Shown here in pieces: positions 43,544 to 52,250 of a DNA stretch of 64,000 bases. Under the pieces are notes generated by a model. That model was not told where the DNA came from. It searched no databases and saw only the letters and a program-made list of their open reading frames with translations. The DNA is from Lysinibacillus sp. 2017 (GTDB lineage: Bacteria; Bacillota; Bacilli; Bacillales_A; Planococcaceae): the NCBI RefSeq assembly GCF_003073375.1, contig NZ_CP029002.1:1536001-1600000 (forward strand), read 5' to 3'. The number at the start of each line of letters is the position of its first letter. The first letter of the stretch is position 1. Position numbers and translations under genes: made by a program.

Positions 43544-44908
43544 ATGAACCTTTCAACAAATTTAGGTGGAATCGTCTATACCTTTCAAGATTTAAAAGAT
43601 TTATTGGCAAAAGCAAATGAATTGAAATCAGGCGATGAATTGGCTGGTATTGCTGCTGAAAATGTGCAGCAACGAGTAGCAGCAAAAGTAGTATTAGGTG
43701 ATATTCTCTTAAAAGATATTCGCAATAATCCACTCATTCCAATGGAAGAAGATGAAGTATCACGTTTACTTGATGGAGACATTAATGAAACGATTTATGG
43801 AGAAATTCAAAATTGGAGTGTTGCAGAATTACGCGAATATATTTTAAGCAGTCACGTGGATAATGCGGCATTGCGTCGTCTTGGAAAAGGTCTATCTTCT
43901 GAAATGATTGCAGCCGCAGCAAAATTAATGTCCAATATGGATTTAATCTATGCAGCGAATAAAATCGAAGTATTATCGACGTGTAATATTACAATCGGTC
44001 AAAAAGGAACATTATCATCTCGTCTACAGCCAAACCATCCTACAGATAATATTGACGGCATCATTGCGTCAATGAAGGAAGGCTTAGCATACGGTGTTGG
44101 TGATGCTGTCATCGGTATTAATCCCGTTGATGATTCAGTAGAAAGTGTAAAACGTGTATTGCACGCAACAAAGGATTTTATCAATGATTGGCAAGTACCC
44201 ACTCAAAACTGTGTACTCGCCCATGTAACAACACAGATGAAAGCCATTCGCCAAGGGGCACCTGCAGATATGATTTTCCAAAGTATTGCAGGTACTGAAA
44301 AAGCAAACCGTGCTTTCGGGATATCTGTAGATTTAATTAAGGAAGCTGCGCAACTTGTAAAAAAACAAGGAACAAGTGCAGGACCAAACCAGCTTTATTT
44401 TGAAACGGGACAAGGTTCTGAATTATCAGCAGAAGCACATCATAGCATCGACCAGTTGACATTAGAAGCCCGAAATTATGGCTTTGCACGTCATTTCAAT
44501 CCGTTTATCGTCAATACCGTTGTTGGATTTATTGGACCTGAATATTTATATGATAGCAAGCAAGTAATTCGCGCAGGGCTCGAGGATCATTTTATGGGAA
44601 AAATGCATGGGCTACCAATGGGTGTTGATATTTGTTATACGAATCATATAAAAGCTGACCAAAATGACAACGAAAATTTAGGCGTACTTTTAGCGGCAGC
44701 GGGTGTGAACTTTGTGATTGCTGCACCAATGGGCGACGATGTCATGTTAAACTATCAATCTTTAAGTTACCATGATGTGCCGACCTTGCAAGAAATGATG
44801 CAAAAACGACCTGCACGTGAGTTTGAAGTATGGCTTGAAAAAATGGGCATTATGGAAAATGGTCGTCTAACAAGCAAAGCAGGCGACTTAACGATTTTTG
44901 AGAAGTAG
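43544..44908 (+). CDS. eutB: Ethanolamine ammonia-lyase large subunit EutB
   Basis: The 454-residue protein (normal family length) is the catalytic, substrate-binding TIM-barrel subunit. Conserved segments include KSGDELAGIAAENVQQRVAAK, LSTCNITIGQKGTLSSRLQP, CVLAHVTTQMKAIRQGAPAD and MDICYTNHIKADQND-like VDICYTNHIKADQND. With EutC and adenosylcobalamin it converts ethanolamine to acetaldehyde and ammonia. ATG 43544 is chosen over TTG 43538 for AAGGAGG spacing. Confidence 0.97.
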   Translation: MNLSTNLGGIVYTFQDLKDLLAKANELKSGDELAGIAAENVQQRVAAKVVLGDILLKDIRNNPLIPMEEDEVSRLLDGDINETIYGEIQNWSVAELREYILSSHVDNAALRRLGKGLSSEMIAAAAKLMSNMDLIYAANKIEVLSTCNITIGQKGTLSSRLQPNHPTDNIDGIIASMKEGLAYGVGDAVIGINPVDDSVESVKRVLHATKDFINDWQVPTQNCVLAHVTTQMKAIRQGAPADMIFQSIAGTEKANRAFGISVDLIKEAAQLVKKQGTSAGPNQLYFETGQGSELSAEAHHSIDQLTLEARNYGFARHFNPFIVNTVVGFIGPEYLYDSKQVIRAGLEDHFMGKMHGLPMGVDICYTNHIKADQNDNENLGVLLAAAGVNFVIAAPMGDDVMLNYQSLSYHDVPTLQEMMQKRPAREFEVWLEKMGIMENGRLTSKAGDLTIFEK

Positions 44909-44916
44909 GTGATGAA

Positions 44917-45828
44917 GTGGATCGAGAGTTAGTCGAAATGATTACGAAGCTAGTCACAGAAAAGCTTGTCCAACAACAATTAACAGAACGTAAACAACCT
45001 GAACAACACGTGCAAGCAGCAACTATTCAGCTATTTAATCATCCAGCACCGAATTCGAGTGCACAGCAAAAACAACAAGTAAATCAACAAGCTGATGCGA
45101 AAAAATTTGAAGAGGTAATTGATGAAAAATTTATGCATTTTCGCACACAAACACCAGCGCGTATTGGTGTAGGTAGAAGTGGGCCAAGGCCTTTAACGAA
45201 CACGATGTTAAAGTTCCGCTTTGATCATGCAGCAGCAGTAGATACGGTTTATGGGGAAGTTGAACAAGCCCTTCTACAAAAATTGCAGCTATTCACAATT
45301 GGAACAAAGGCAGAAGAAGATAAAGAAACATATATTTTAAGACCTGATTACGGACGAAAATTATCCGATGAAGCCAAAAAAACATTACTAGAAAAATGTC
45401 AAAAAAACGCGAAGGTCCAAATTATCGTATCAAATGGTCTAAGCGCGGAAGCAATTAATGCCAACCTAGAAAATGTGTATTTATCATTGCAACAAAGCTT
45501 ACAAAGTCTAGGCTATCAGACGGGAACACCGTTTTATATTGAGCAAGGGCGTGTTGGTTTGATGGATGATATTGGGGAGTTATTACAACCCGAAGTAATC
45601 GTCTATTTAATTGGTGAACGTCCAGGGCTCGTATCAGCAGAATCTATGAGTGCGTACATTTGCTACAAGCCGCGTAAAGACACGATTGAATCGGATCGTA
45701 CTGTCGTTTCAAATATTCATAAAGGCGGAATTCCACCTGTGGAAGCAGGCGCATTTTTAGGGAATATCGTTCAAAAAATATTGAAATACGAAGCGAGTGG
45801 TGTCAATTTAGTGCAAAAAGAAGAATAG
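44917..45828 (+). CDS. eutC: Ethanolamine ammonia-lyase small subunit EutC
   Basis: The 303-residue protein binds adenosylcobalamin with EutB. It shows RTQTPARIGVGRSGPRPLTNTMLKFRFDHAAAVDTV and VYLIGERPGLVSAESMSAYICYKP. The first 20 residues (DRELVEMITKLVTEKLVQQQ) form an amphipathic helix of the encapsulation-peptide type, separated by a Gln-rich linker of about 60 residues. GTG 44917 behind TAGGTGATGAA. Confidence 0.97.
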   Translation: MDRELVEMITKLVTEKLVQQQLTERKQPEQHVQAATIQLFNHPAPNSSAQQKQQVNQQADAKKFEEVIDEKFMHFRTQTPARIGVGRSGPRPLTNTMLKFRFDHAAAVDTVYGEVEQALLQKLQLFTIGTKAEEDKETYILRPDYGRKLSDEAKKTLLEKCQKNAKVQIIVSNGLSAEAINANLENVYLSLQQSLQSLGYQTGTPFYIEQGRVGLMDDIGELLQPEVIVYLIGERPGLVSAESMSAYICYKPRKDTIESDRTVVSNIHKGGIPPVEAGAFLGNIVQKILKYEASGVNLVQKEE

Positions 45829-45839
45829 GAGGCTAATGA

Positions 45840-46487
45840 ATGACGAATAAATTGTTTGCCGATATTTTAGCGATGCAAATCATTCCGAGAGTCAGTAGCC
45901 AGTTAGCACAGCAATTGCAATTAGCCGATTGGCATCAAAGTATAGGGATTGTTACGTTAACAATCGATGACGTAGGCTACACCGCTATCGATGAAGCAAC
46001 GAAAAAAGCAGATGTTGAAGTCGTTTACGCAAAAAGTTTTTATGCAGGCGCGGCTCATGCGTCTGGACCATTATCAGGTGAAATGATTGGTATTTTAGCT
46101 GGCTCCTCGCCTGATGAAATACGTAGTGCATTTGATGCAATCGAGCAAAAGGTGCAATACGATGCGTTTTTTGAAGAAATAGGCGAAGGACATGCCCTTT
46201 ATGCACATACCGTTTCCAGCTGTGGCAGTTATTTAGCTGAAACAGCGGGTGTTCCAGTTGGTTCAGCTTTAGCGTACTTAATTGCTCCGCCGCTAGAAGC
46301 AATTGTGGGGTTAGACGCTGCGTTAAAGGCTGCCGATGTTGAGCTGAAAGTATTTTTTGGTCCACCGTCTGAAACAAACTTCGGTGGTGGGTTATTAAGC
46401 GGATCCCAATCATCTTGTAAAGCAGCAGCGGATGCATTTCGTGAATCTATCGAGCGAATTGCACAAAATCCAATTGATGCATCATAA
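45840..46487 (+). CDS. eutL: BMC-T shell protein EutL
   Basis: The 215-residue tandem-domain shell protein shows VVYAKSFYAGAAHASGPLSGEMIGILAGSSPDE and GPPSETNFGGGLLSGSQSSCKAAADAF. EutL trimers have gated pores thought to pass large substrates such as cofactors. AGGAGGCTAATGA RBS. Confidence 0.96.
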   Translation: MTNKLFADILAMQIIPRVSSQLAQQLQLADWHQSIGIVTLTIDDVGYTAIDEATKKADVEVVYAKSFYAGAAHASGPLSGEMIGILAGSSPDEIRSAFDAIEQKVQYDAFFEEIGEGHALYAHTVSSCGSYLAETAGVPVGSALAYLIAPPLEAIVGLDAALKAADVELKVFFGPPSETNFGGGLLSGSQSSCKAAADAFRESIERIAQNPIDAS

Positions 46488-46499
46488 GGAGGTGACAGG

Positions 46500-47990
46500 A
46501 TGATTCAGTTATTTGAAAACGGACAATCGACTGATGCAATCGATGAAGTTGATCACAAGGTGAAACTTGCATTTGAGGCACAGCTACAATATGCCAAGTT
46601 CACCCAACAACAAGTTGATAAAATTGTGAAGGCTATTGCAGAGGTAACCTATGAAAAGTCGGAATATTTAGCGAGATTGGCAGTTGAAGAAACTGGAATG
46701 GGTGTTGTCGCACATAAAAAAATGAAAAATGAAGTCGGATCAAAGGCGGTTTATGAAGACATTAAAGACTTGAAAACAGTCGGTATCATTAATGAAAACC
46801 GTATGAAAAAAGTTATTGAAATTGCAGCGCCCTATGGGGTTGTTGCAGCAATTATTCCGACAACAAATCCAACATCTACTGCCATTTTTAAAGTGCTCAT
46901 TTCATTAAAAACGCGCAATGCTATCGTTGTAAGCCCACATCCTTATGCAGTGAGCTGTACAAAAGCCGCGCTCGATATTTGTGAAGAGGCTGCTGTAAAA
47001 GCAGGTGCTCCAGCAGGGTTAATTCAATGCTTAACACAAAAATCAATGGAAGCTACAGAAGCTCTTATGAAGCATCCAAATACACATGTCATTTTAGCGA
47101 CAGGTGGCGGTGGGTTAGTTCGTGCAGCGTATAGTTCTGGAAAGCCTGCTTACGGGGTTGGACCTGGAAATGTTCCAGTTTATGTTGAGAAATCGGCTAA
47201 ACTCGATATCGCATTAAGACATATCGTGGAAAGTAAAAGCTTTGATTATGGAACGATTTGTGCCACAGAACAAGCATTAATCGTGGATGAAGTTATTTAT
47301 GAAAAGACTGTTGAAAAGCTGAAAAAGCTAGGGGCTTACTTTTTATCGGATGCAGAAAAACAAAAGATGGAGAAAGTAATCTCTCCTGAAGTGGGGAAAG
47401 TGAATCCCAAAATCGTTGGCCGATCTCCACAAACGATTGCGAAACTAGCAGGAATTCAAATTCCAAAAGAAACGAAAATCATTGTAGGCATCGAAACGAA
47501 AATTGGAAAAGAGATTCCTTTCTCTTTAGAAAAGCTTTCACCAGTTTTAGCGCTTTATAAAGTACAAAATAGTGATGAAGCGAAAGATACGTGCTTGCAA
47601 TTACTAAATATTGGTGGGCGCGGACATACATTATCCATTCATACGGAGAACGATAAAATCGCTAGAACCTTTGCATTTGAATTACCAGTTTCCCGAATTG
47701 TGGTTAATACGATGGCTACGATGGGTGCCGTTGGTGGTACGACGAATTTGCGTCCATCGTTTACATTAGGTTGCGGTACATTTGGCGGAAATATTACGTC
47801 GGATAATGTATCAGCACAGCATTTATTATTAACTAAACGTATGAGTTATGGTGTGAAAGAAGTGAAAGTACCGGCACCTCCAGTTGAGGAAAGTGTCGAT
47901 ATTGAATCGATTGTACAACAACAAGCAGGTTCAATTGATGAACAGCTTGTTGCAAAAATTGTGGAAGAAGTACTAAAACAACTTAAATAA
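46500..47990 (+). CDS. eutE: Acylating acetaldehyde dehydrogenase EutE
   Basis: The 496-residue CoA-dependent aldehyde dehydrogenase contains [48 protein letters not shown] and the active-site Cys in [13 protein letters not shown] (about residue 256). It makes acetyl-CoA and NADH from acetaldehyde. The final residues ([20 protein letters not shown]) form an amphipathic helix after a loose linker, resembling a C-terminal encapsulation peptide. RBS AAGGAGGTGACAGG. Confidence 0.96.
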   Translation: MIQLFENGQSTDAIDEVDHKVKLAFEAQLQYAKFTQQQVDKIVKAIAEVTYEKSEYLARLAVEETGMGVVAHKKMKNEVGSKAVYEDIKDLKTVGIINENRMKKVIEIAAPYGVVAAIIPTTNPTSTAIFKVLISLKTRNAIVVSPHPYAVSCTKAALDICEEAAVKAGAPAGLIQCLTQKSMEATEALMKHPNTHVILATGGGGLVRAAYSSGKPAYGVGPGNVPVYVEKSAKLDIALRHIVESKSFDYGTICATEQALIVDEVIYEKTVEKLKKLGAYFLSDAEKQKMEKVISPEVGKVNPKIVGRSPQTIAKLAGIQIPKETKIIVGIETKIGKEIPFSLEKLSPVLALYKVQNSDEAKDTCLQLLNIGGRGHTLSIHTENDKIARTFAFELPVSRIVVNTMATMGAVGGTTNLRPSFTLGCGTFGGNITSDNVSAQHLLLTKRMSYGVKEVKVPAPPVEESVDIESIVQQQAGSIDEQLVAKIVEEVLKQLK

Positions 47991-48005
47991 TTGGAGGAAT
48001 TAACT

Positions 48006-48293
48006 ATGAATCGTGAAGGAACAGCTTTAGGAATGGTAGAAACAAAAGGGCTAGTAGGAGCAATTGAGGCAGCGGACTCTATGGTTAAAGCAGCGAGTGT
48101 TAATCTTGTTGGTAAAGTACATGTAGGTGGCGGGATCGTAACAGTATTAGTCCGTGGGGATGTAGGTGCAGTAAAGGCAGCTACAGATGCGGGTGCAGCT
48201 GCGGCAGAACGTGTTGGAGAATTATTATCTGTTCATGTAATTCCGCGTCCACACAATGAATTAGAATTGATTTTACCAAAATTAGAGCTATAA
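48006..48293 (+). CDS. eutM: BMC-H shell protein EutM
   Basis: The 95-residue canonical BMC-H protein shows [45 protein letters not shown] and VHVIPRPH. It is the main hexameric tile of the shell. ATG 48006 follows TGGAGGAATTAACT and is preferred to TTG 47991. Confidence 0.97.
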   Translation: MNREGTALGMVETKGLVGAIEAADSMVKAASVNLVGKVHVGGGIVTVLVRGDVGAVKAATDAGAAAAERVGELLSVHVIPRPHNELELILPKLEL

Positions 48294-48318
48294 TCCGCAC
48301 ACAAAGGGGATGTAGAGG

Positions 48319-48915
48319 ATGACAAATCTCGATACGCAAGTCCCAATTGCTGTATCTGCTCGTCATGTTCATTTAACCGAAGCACATATTGCCATCCTAT
48401 TTGGGCCAGGAGCTACATTAACGAATGATTTTGATTTATCACAGCCAGGACAATTTGCAGCCGCAGAACGCGTAACGATTCGTGGACCAAAAGGACAAAT
48501 TGAAAAAGTACGTGTACTAGGACCTGCTCGCATTGCTTCTCAAGTTGAAGTGAGTAGAACGGATAGCTTTGTACTTGGTGTCAACCCACCAATTCGTCAA
48601 TCAGGTGATATTAGTGGGAGTGAGCCAATCACATTAATTGGTCCAGCAGGAGAAGTTGCAATTGAAGAAGGCTGCATAATAGCAAAAGCACATATTCATA
48701 TGCATCCAGATGACGCAAGCCAATTTCAAGTTACGGATGGTGAACTTGTTGATGTAATTGTCGATTCAGATCGACCAATAACATTTCATAATATCATCAT
48801 TCGAGTATCTGAAAGCTTTAAACTCGACATGCATATTGATACGGATGAAGGCAACGCAAGTAATTTAATTCGAGGCTTTGGCACAGTAGTTAAGCTAATT
48901 AAGGAGGCGATTTAA
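48319..48915 (+). CDS. pduL: Phosphotransacylase PduL, copy 1, no encapsulation peptide
   Basis: The 198-residue PduL-type phosphate acetyltransferase has the metal-binding SARHVHLTEAHI and AHIHMHPDDA histidine clusters and two GPARIASQVEVSRTD / GDISGSEPITLIGPAG repeat blocks. The protein starts only about 10 residues before the first conserved segment (MTNLDTQVPIAVSARHVHL), so the usual N-terminal encapsulation helix is missing. It probably acts in the cytosol or binds through a partner. AAGGGG RBS. It overlaps the second pduL by 1 bp. Confidence 0.93.
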   Translation: MTNLDTQVPIAVSARHVHLTEAHIAILFGPGATLTNDFDLSQPGQFAAAERVTIRGPKGQIEKVRVLGPARIASQVEVSRTDSFVLGVNPPIRQSGDISGSEPITLIGPAGEVAIEEGCIIAKAHIHMHPDDASQFQVTDGELVDVIVDSDRPITFHNIIIRVSESFKLDMHIDTDEGNASNLIRGFGTVVKLIKEAI

Positions 48916-49775
48916 TGAATGATCAATTGATTAGTTCAATCGTCGATGAGGTATTAGCGAAAATTCATGGAGCCCATTATAATTCACCAGGCAAATTTTC
49001 GATTGGAATTTCTGCTCGCCATGTCCATTTAAGCGAAGAACATGTGCATTTGTTATTTGGAGAGGGCTATGAATTGAAACCAAAGTCACCATTATCACAG
49101 CCAGGACAGTTTGCAGCGGAAGAACAAGTCACCATTGTTGGTAATAAGGGGTCGATTCATCAAGTTCGCGTGTTGGGCCCAGCACGCAAGCTGACTCAAG
49201 TAGAAGTGAGTGCAACCGATGCACGACAATTAGGTATCCAAGTACCACTTCGCTTTTCTGGAGATACGGCTGGTTCCGCACCTATTACTATTGTTGGACC
49301 TAAAGGTAGTATTTATTTACAAGAAGGCTGTATTATTGCTGCGGCACATATTCATATGTCTGTTGAAGATGCCCACTCTTTTGGTGTTACAGATGGACAA
49401 TTTGTCAATGTACGTGTGTTGTCACAACGACCTCTAATTTTTAATCATGTAAAAATACGTGTATCCGAGCGTTTTAAATTAGAAATGCATGTTGACACAG
49501 ACGAAGGCAATGCGGCGATGATTTCTGTAAATGATGTTGGAGAAATTGTAACGGACGAACCAGTTCAGCAAATGCCAATGTTACAACCAACACCAAGTTA
49601 TACGCAAACACATGCTAACTCAATTCCGACAGGATTCAACAAAAAACTTGTAACGGAAAAAGATGTAGCGGATTGGACTGGAACTGAAATGGTAGTAAAT
49701 CCAAAAACAATCATTACAGCACTGGCATATGATCAAGCTCGTAAACGAGGAATCAAAATAGTTCGGCAAAAATAA
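48915..49775 (+). CDS. pduL: Phosphotransacylase PduL, copy 2, with encapsulation helix and C-terminal tail
   Basis: The 286-residue protein starts with an amphipathic helix MNDQLISSIVDEVLAKIHG (typical BMC encapsulation peptide), then a short linker and the PduL core (SARHVHLSEEHVHLLFG, AAHIHMSVEDAHSFG). It continues about 70 residues beyond the core: a Pro/Gln/Thr-rich linker and a small domain (LVTEKDVADWTGTEMVVNPK, then TIITALAYDQARKRGIKIV) like tails seen in some BMC-operon proteins. It regenerates CoA inside the compartment by making acetyl phosphate. Confidence 0.93.
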   Translation: MNDQLISSIVDEVLAKIHGAHYNSPGKFSIGISARHVHLSEEHVHLLFGEGYELKPKSPLSQPGQFAAEEQVTIVGNKGSIHQVRVLGPARKLTQVEVSATDARQLGIQVPLRFSGDTAGSAPITIVGPKGSIYLQEGCIIAAAHIHMSVEDAHSFGVTDGQFVNVRVLSQRPLIFNHVKIRVSERFKLEMHVDTDEGNAAMISVNDVGEIVTDEPVQQMPMLQPTPSYTQTHANSIPTGFNKKLVTEKDVADWTGTEMVVNPKTIITALAYDQARKRGIKIVRQK

Positions 49776-49792
49776 AGTAGGTGATGATGGAA

Positions 49793-50074
49793 ATGATGAT
49801 GGCTCGAGTAATCGGCAATGTATGGGCAACAAGAAAAGAAGAAAACTTAAACGGCTTGAAGCTATTAATCGTTCAACCCATTGATTCAAAAAATCAGCCG
49901 ATTCGTCATGAATTAGTTGTAGCAGATCGTATCGGCGCAGGGATTGGTGATGAGGTACTCGTTACAAATGGTGGTGCAGCTCGCTATATTTTAACAGACA
50001 ACCCTCTCCCCATTGATGCAGTAGTTATCGGTATTATTGATTCGACAGAGGTGCGAGGTGATAAAAATGAGTAA
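49793..50074 (+). CDS. eutN: BMC-P shell vertex protein EutN
   Basis: The 93-residue pentameric vertex protein (EutN/CcmL family) shows ARVIGNVWATRKEENLNGLKLLIVQPID, VVADRIGAGIGDEVLVTNGGAARYI and DAVVIGIID. It closes the 12 shell vertices. Several in-frame ATGs exist; 49793 fits the AGGTGATGATGG RBS. The stop overlaps the next gene by 8 bp. Confidence 0.95.
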   Translation: MMMARVIGNVWATRKEENLNGLKLLIVQPIDSKNQPIRHELVVADRIGAGIGDEVLVTNGGAARYILTDNPLPIDAVVIGIIDSTEVRGDKNE

Positions 50075-50405
50075 AGCAATGGGCATGATTGAAACAAAGG
50101 GGTTAGTCGGTTCAATTGAAGCAGCAGATGCAATGGTGAAAGCAGCGAATGTTGAAATTCTAAAACAAGAAATGATTGATGGTGGTATCGTTACAGTATT
50201 TATTACTGGAGATGTAGGCGCTGTGCAAGCAGCAGTTGATGCAGGGAGAGAAGCAGCGGCACGTGTGGGTGAATTACTTGCCGCACATGTAATTCCTCGA
50301 CCAGATGAAGAAGTAGCGAAATTATTTGAGAAAAAAGTTCCGAAGCATACACCAAAGCGAACTGCGCCAAAAGCGACACAGCCGAAAAGTGTAAGTGAGG
50401 AGTGA
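50067..50405 (+). CDS. BMC-H shell protein with basic C-terminal tail
   Basis: The 112-residue protein has a canonical BMC-H domain (AMGMIETKGLVGSIEAADAM, GGIVTVFITGDVGAVQAAVDAG, HVIPRPDEEV). A roughly 22-residue Lys/Pro/Thr-rich tail (KKVPKHTPKRTAPKATQPK) follows. The tail could face the lumen or the cytosol and bind nucleic acid, a cofactor or a partner, in the manner of EutK or PduK tails, although no folded domain is visible. ATG 50067 has GAGGTGATAAAA. Confidence 0.93.
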   Translation: MSKAMGMIETKGLVGSIEAADAMVKAANVEILKQEMIDGGIVTVFITGDVGAVQAAVDAGREAAARVGELLAAHVIPRPDEEVAKLFEKKVPKHTPKRTAPKATQPKSVSEE

Positions 50406-50409
50406 AAGC

Positions 50410-51354
50410 ATGGGTTTTAAAAAACATAAAATCGTAATTGTAGGCGCAGGAAATACCGGAATGACCGCTGCACTTTATTTAGCACAAAAGCAATTGGGTG
50501 ATATTGTGCTGATCGATATTCCTGAAGTGGCAAAGCCAACAGCAGGCAAGGCACTTGATTTACTACAAGCTGGTCCCATTGAAAATTTTAATGTCAATGT
50601 AATGGGTACCGATCAATACGCAGAAATGGAAGGGGCTAGTTTAGTCATTGTGACAGCTGGCTTCCCACGTAAACCTGGTATGAGTCGTAATGATTTAGTC
50701 AAAACGAATGCGAACATTATGAAAAACGTCGCGCAAAATATAAAAAAATATGCACCTGACAGTATTGTCCTTGTTTTGAGCAATCCAGTCGATGCAATGA
50801 CCTATGTTTGCCTAAAGGAAACAGGTTTCGAACCGCATCGTGTCATTGGACAGTCTGGCGTCCTTGATGCAGCTCGCTTTAACACATTTGTGGCACAGGA
50901 ATTAGGCATTGGTGTAGAAGATGTTTCTAGTTTTGTGTTAGGTGGTCACGGCGATGAAATGGTCCCTTTAATTCGTTATTCATACGTAGGTGGCATCCCA
51001 GTCGAAAAAGTGATTGCACCGAATCGCTTAGAAAAAATTGTTGAACGCACACGTAAAGGTGGAGGAGAAATTGTCGCTTTACTAGGTAATGGAAGTGCCT
51101 ATTACGCTCCTGCCGCCGCAACTGTAAAAATGGCCGAAACAATTATTCGCGATCAAAAAAGAATCATCCCAAGTGTTGCTTATCTACAAGGGCAATACGG
51201 TTACAATGATATTTGCCTAGGTGTTCCGACGATTTTAGGAGGGAACGGTATTGAAAATATCGTGCAACTTGATTTAGAAGAAGCTGAAAAAGAGGCATTA
51301 GCAGTTTCGGCAAATGTCGTGAAGGAAATGGTGGATTTTTGTAAGACATTATAA
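50410..51354 (+). CDS. mdh: Malate dehydrogenase (LDH/MDH family) in the eut operon
   Basis: The 314-residue protein shows the Rossmann loop VIVGAGNTGMTAAL (residues 7-20), TAGFPRKPGMSRNDLVKTNA (about 79-98, with Arg82 of the RKPGMSR loop typical of malate specificity) and the catalytic His in LGGHGDEMVP (about 177). It interconverts malate/oxaloacetate with NAD. It has no obvious encapsulation helix. GAGGAG RBS, 4 bp after the shell gene. It occupies the operon end, where an alcohol dehydrogenase would be expected, and may reoxidise NADH. Confidence 0.92.
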   Translation: MGFKKHKIVIVGAGNTGMTAALYLAQKQLGDIVLIDIPEVAKPTAGKALDLLQAGPIENFNVNVMGTDQYAEMEGASLVIVTAGFPRKPGMSRNDLVKTNANIMKNVAQNIKKYAPDSIVLVLSNPVDAMTYVCLKETGFEPHRVIGQSGVLDAARFNTFVAQELGIGVEDVSSFVLGGHGDEMVPLIRYSYVGGIPVEKVIAPNRLEKIVERTRKGGGEIVALLGNGSAYYAPAAATVKMAETIIRDQKRIIPSVAYLQGQYGYNDICLGVPTILGGNGIENIVQLDLEEAEKEALAVSANVVKEMVDFCKTL

Positions 51355-51370
51355 TTGAGATTATTAAAGC

Positions 51371-51408
51371 AGGTTGGTTTTCATGTAACATGGAAACCAA
51401 CCTTTTTA
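51371..51408 (+). terminator. Intrinsic terminator of the eut operon
   Basis: GGTTGGTTTTCATG pairs with CATGGAAACCAACC (one mismatch) around TAA, followed by TTTTTAT. Confidence 0.9.
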
Positions 51409-51502
51409 TAATTTTAAAGTGAAAATTTAATCATTTGATAAAACGAATTAAATAGTAGATATATACTTGTCATTTATAGATGAAAAAAATAATCCTACAC
51501 GC

Positions 51503-51532
51503 TTTACATACCTTGAGGGGGTATGTTAGTAT
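51503..51532 (+). promoter_or_regulatory. csoR promoter with CsoR operator in the spacer
   Basis: TTTACA (51503-51508) and TAGTAT (51527-51532) are 18 bp apart. The palindrome with arms ACATACC (51506-51512) and GGTATGT (51520-51526) fills the spacer, as expected for copper-relieved repression. Confidence 0.8.
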
Positions 51533-51556
51533 GGGGTGTATTAGGAGGTTGATCTA

Positions 51557-51889
51557 ATGGAAAATGAAGTAAATGATGTCGCCTGCCATACAGAAGATAG
51601 TGCCTCTTGTAGAAAAAGTCATCATTCTGAACGTATCAAAAAAGATATGACGACAAGATTAAATCGAATTGAGGGTCAAATTCGTGGGATAAAAGGTATG
51701 ATTGAGAAAGATGTCTATTGCGATGATGTTATTACGCAGCTTTCTGCTACTCAATCTGCATTAAATAGTGTTGCTAAGATTTTATTAGAAGGCCATTTAA
51801 AAGGCTGTGTTGTGGATCGACTTTCAGAAGGCGATGATGAAGTACTTGATGAATTACTTGTAACAATACAAAAGCTTATGAAAAAATAA
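51557..51889 (+). CDS. csoR: Copper-sensing repressor CsoR
   Basis: The 110-residue CsoR-family protein has core RLNRIEGQIRGIKGMIEKDVYCDDVITQLSATQSALNSVAKILLEGHLKGCVV. The Cys of YCDDV, the His of EGHLK and the Cys of KGCVV form the C-H-C Cu(I) site that separates it from the CstR-like paralogue at 14231. An N-terminal Cys/His-rich extension (VACHTEDSASCRKSHH) may add metal ligands. RBS TAGGAGGTTGATCTA. Confidence 0.95.
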   Translation: MENEVNDVACHTEDSASCRKSHHSERIKKDMTTRLNRIEGQIRGIKGMIEKDVYCDDVITQLSATQSALNSVAKILLEGHLKGCVVDRLSEGDDEVLDELLVTIQKLMKK

Positions 51890-51902
51890 TTTTTTTAACA
51901 AT

Positions 51903-51925
51903 TATATACCCCAGTGGTGTATATA
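51903..51925 (+). promoter_or_regulatory. CsoR-type operator upstream of copZ
   Basis: Arms TATATAC (51903-51909) and GTATATA (51919-51925) flank CCCAGTGGT. Confidence 0.75.
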
Positions 51926-51963
51926 AAATAAATAATCATTCATATTAAGGGAGAGAATCAATT

Positions 51964-52170
51964 ATGCAAAACGTTACATTAAATGTTCAAGGAATGTCAT
52001 GTGGTCACTGTGTGAAAGCAGTAGAGAGTGGCGTAAACGAATTACAAGGTATTAATGAAGTATCAGTAAACTTAGAAGATGCAAAAGTAACAGTGGCTTT
52101 TAATGAAGCTCAAGTGTCAGTTGAAGCAATCAAAGAAGCCATTGAAGAACAAGGCTACGATGTAAAATAA
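51964..52170 (+). CDS. copZ: Copper chaperone CopZ
   Basis: The 68-residue HMA protein has the Cu(I) site GMSCGHCVKAVE (Cys12 and Cys15 region) and NLEDAKVTVAF. It carries Cu(I) to CopA and exchanges copper with CsoR. GGGAGAGAATCAATT RBS. Confidence 0.96.
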   Translation: MQNVTLNVQGMSCGHCVKAVESGVNELQGINEVSVNLEDAKVTVAFNEAQVSVEAIKEAIEEQGYDVK

Positions 52171-52213
52171 TTGAGTAGAGTGCTGTTATAGGCACTCTCT
52201 TATTTTTATTGAA

Positions 52214-52234
52214 ATATACCCCCATACGGTATAT
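52214..52234 (+). promoter_or_regulatory. CsoR-type operator upstream of copA
   Basis: Arms ATATACC and GGTATAT flank CCCATAC, ending just before the copA RBS. Confidence 0.75.
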
Positions 52235-52250
52235 GGAGGAGGGACGCTCA

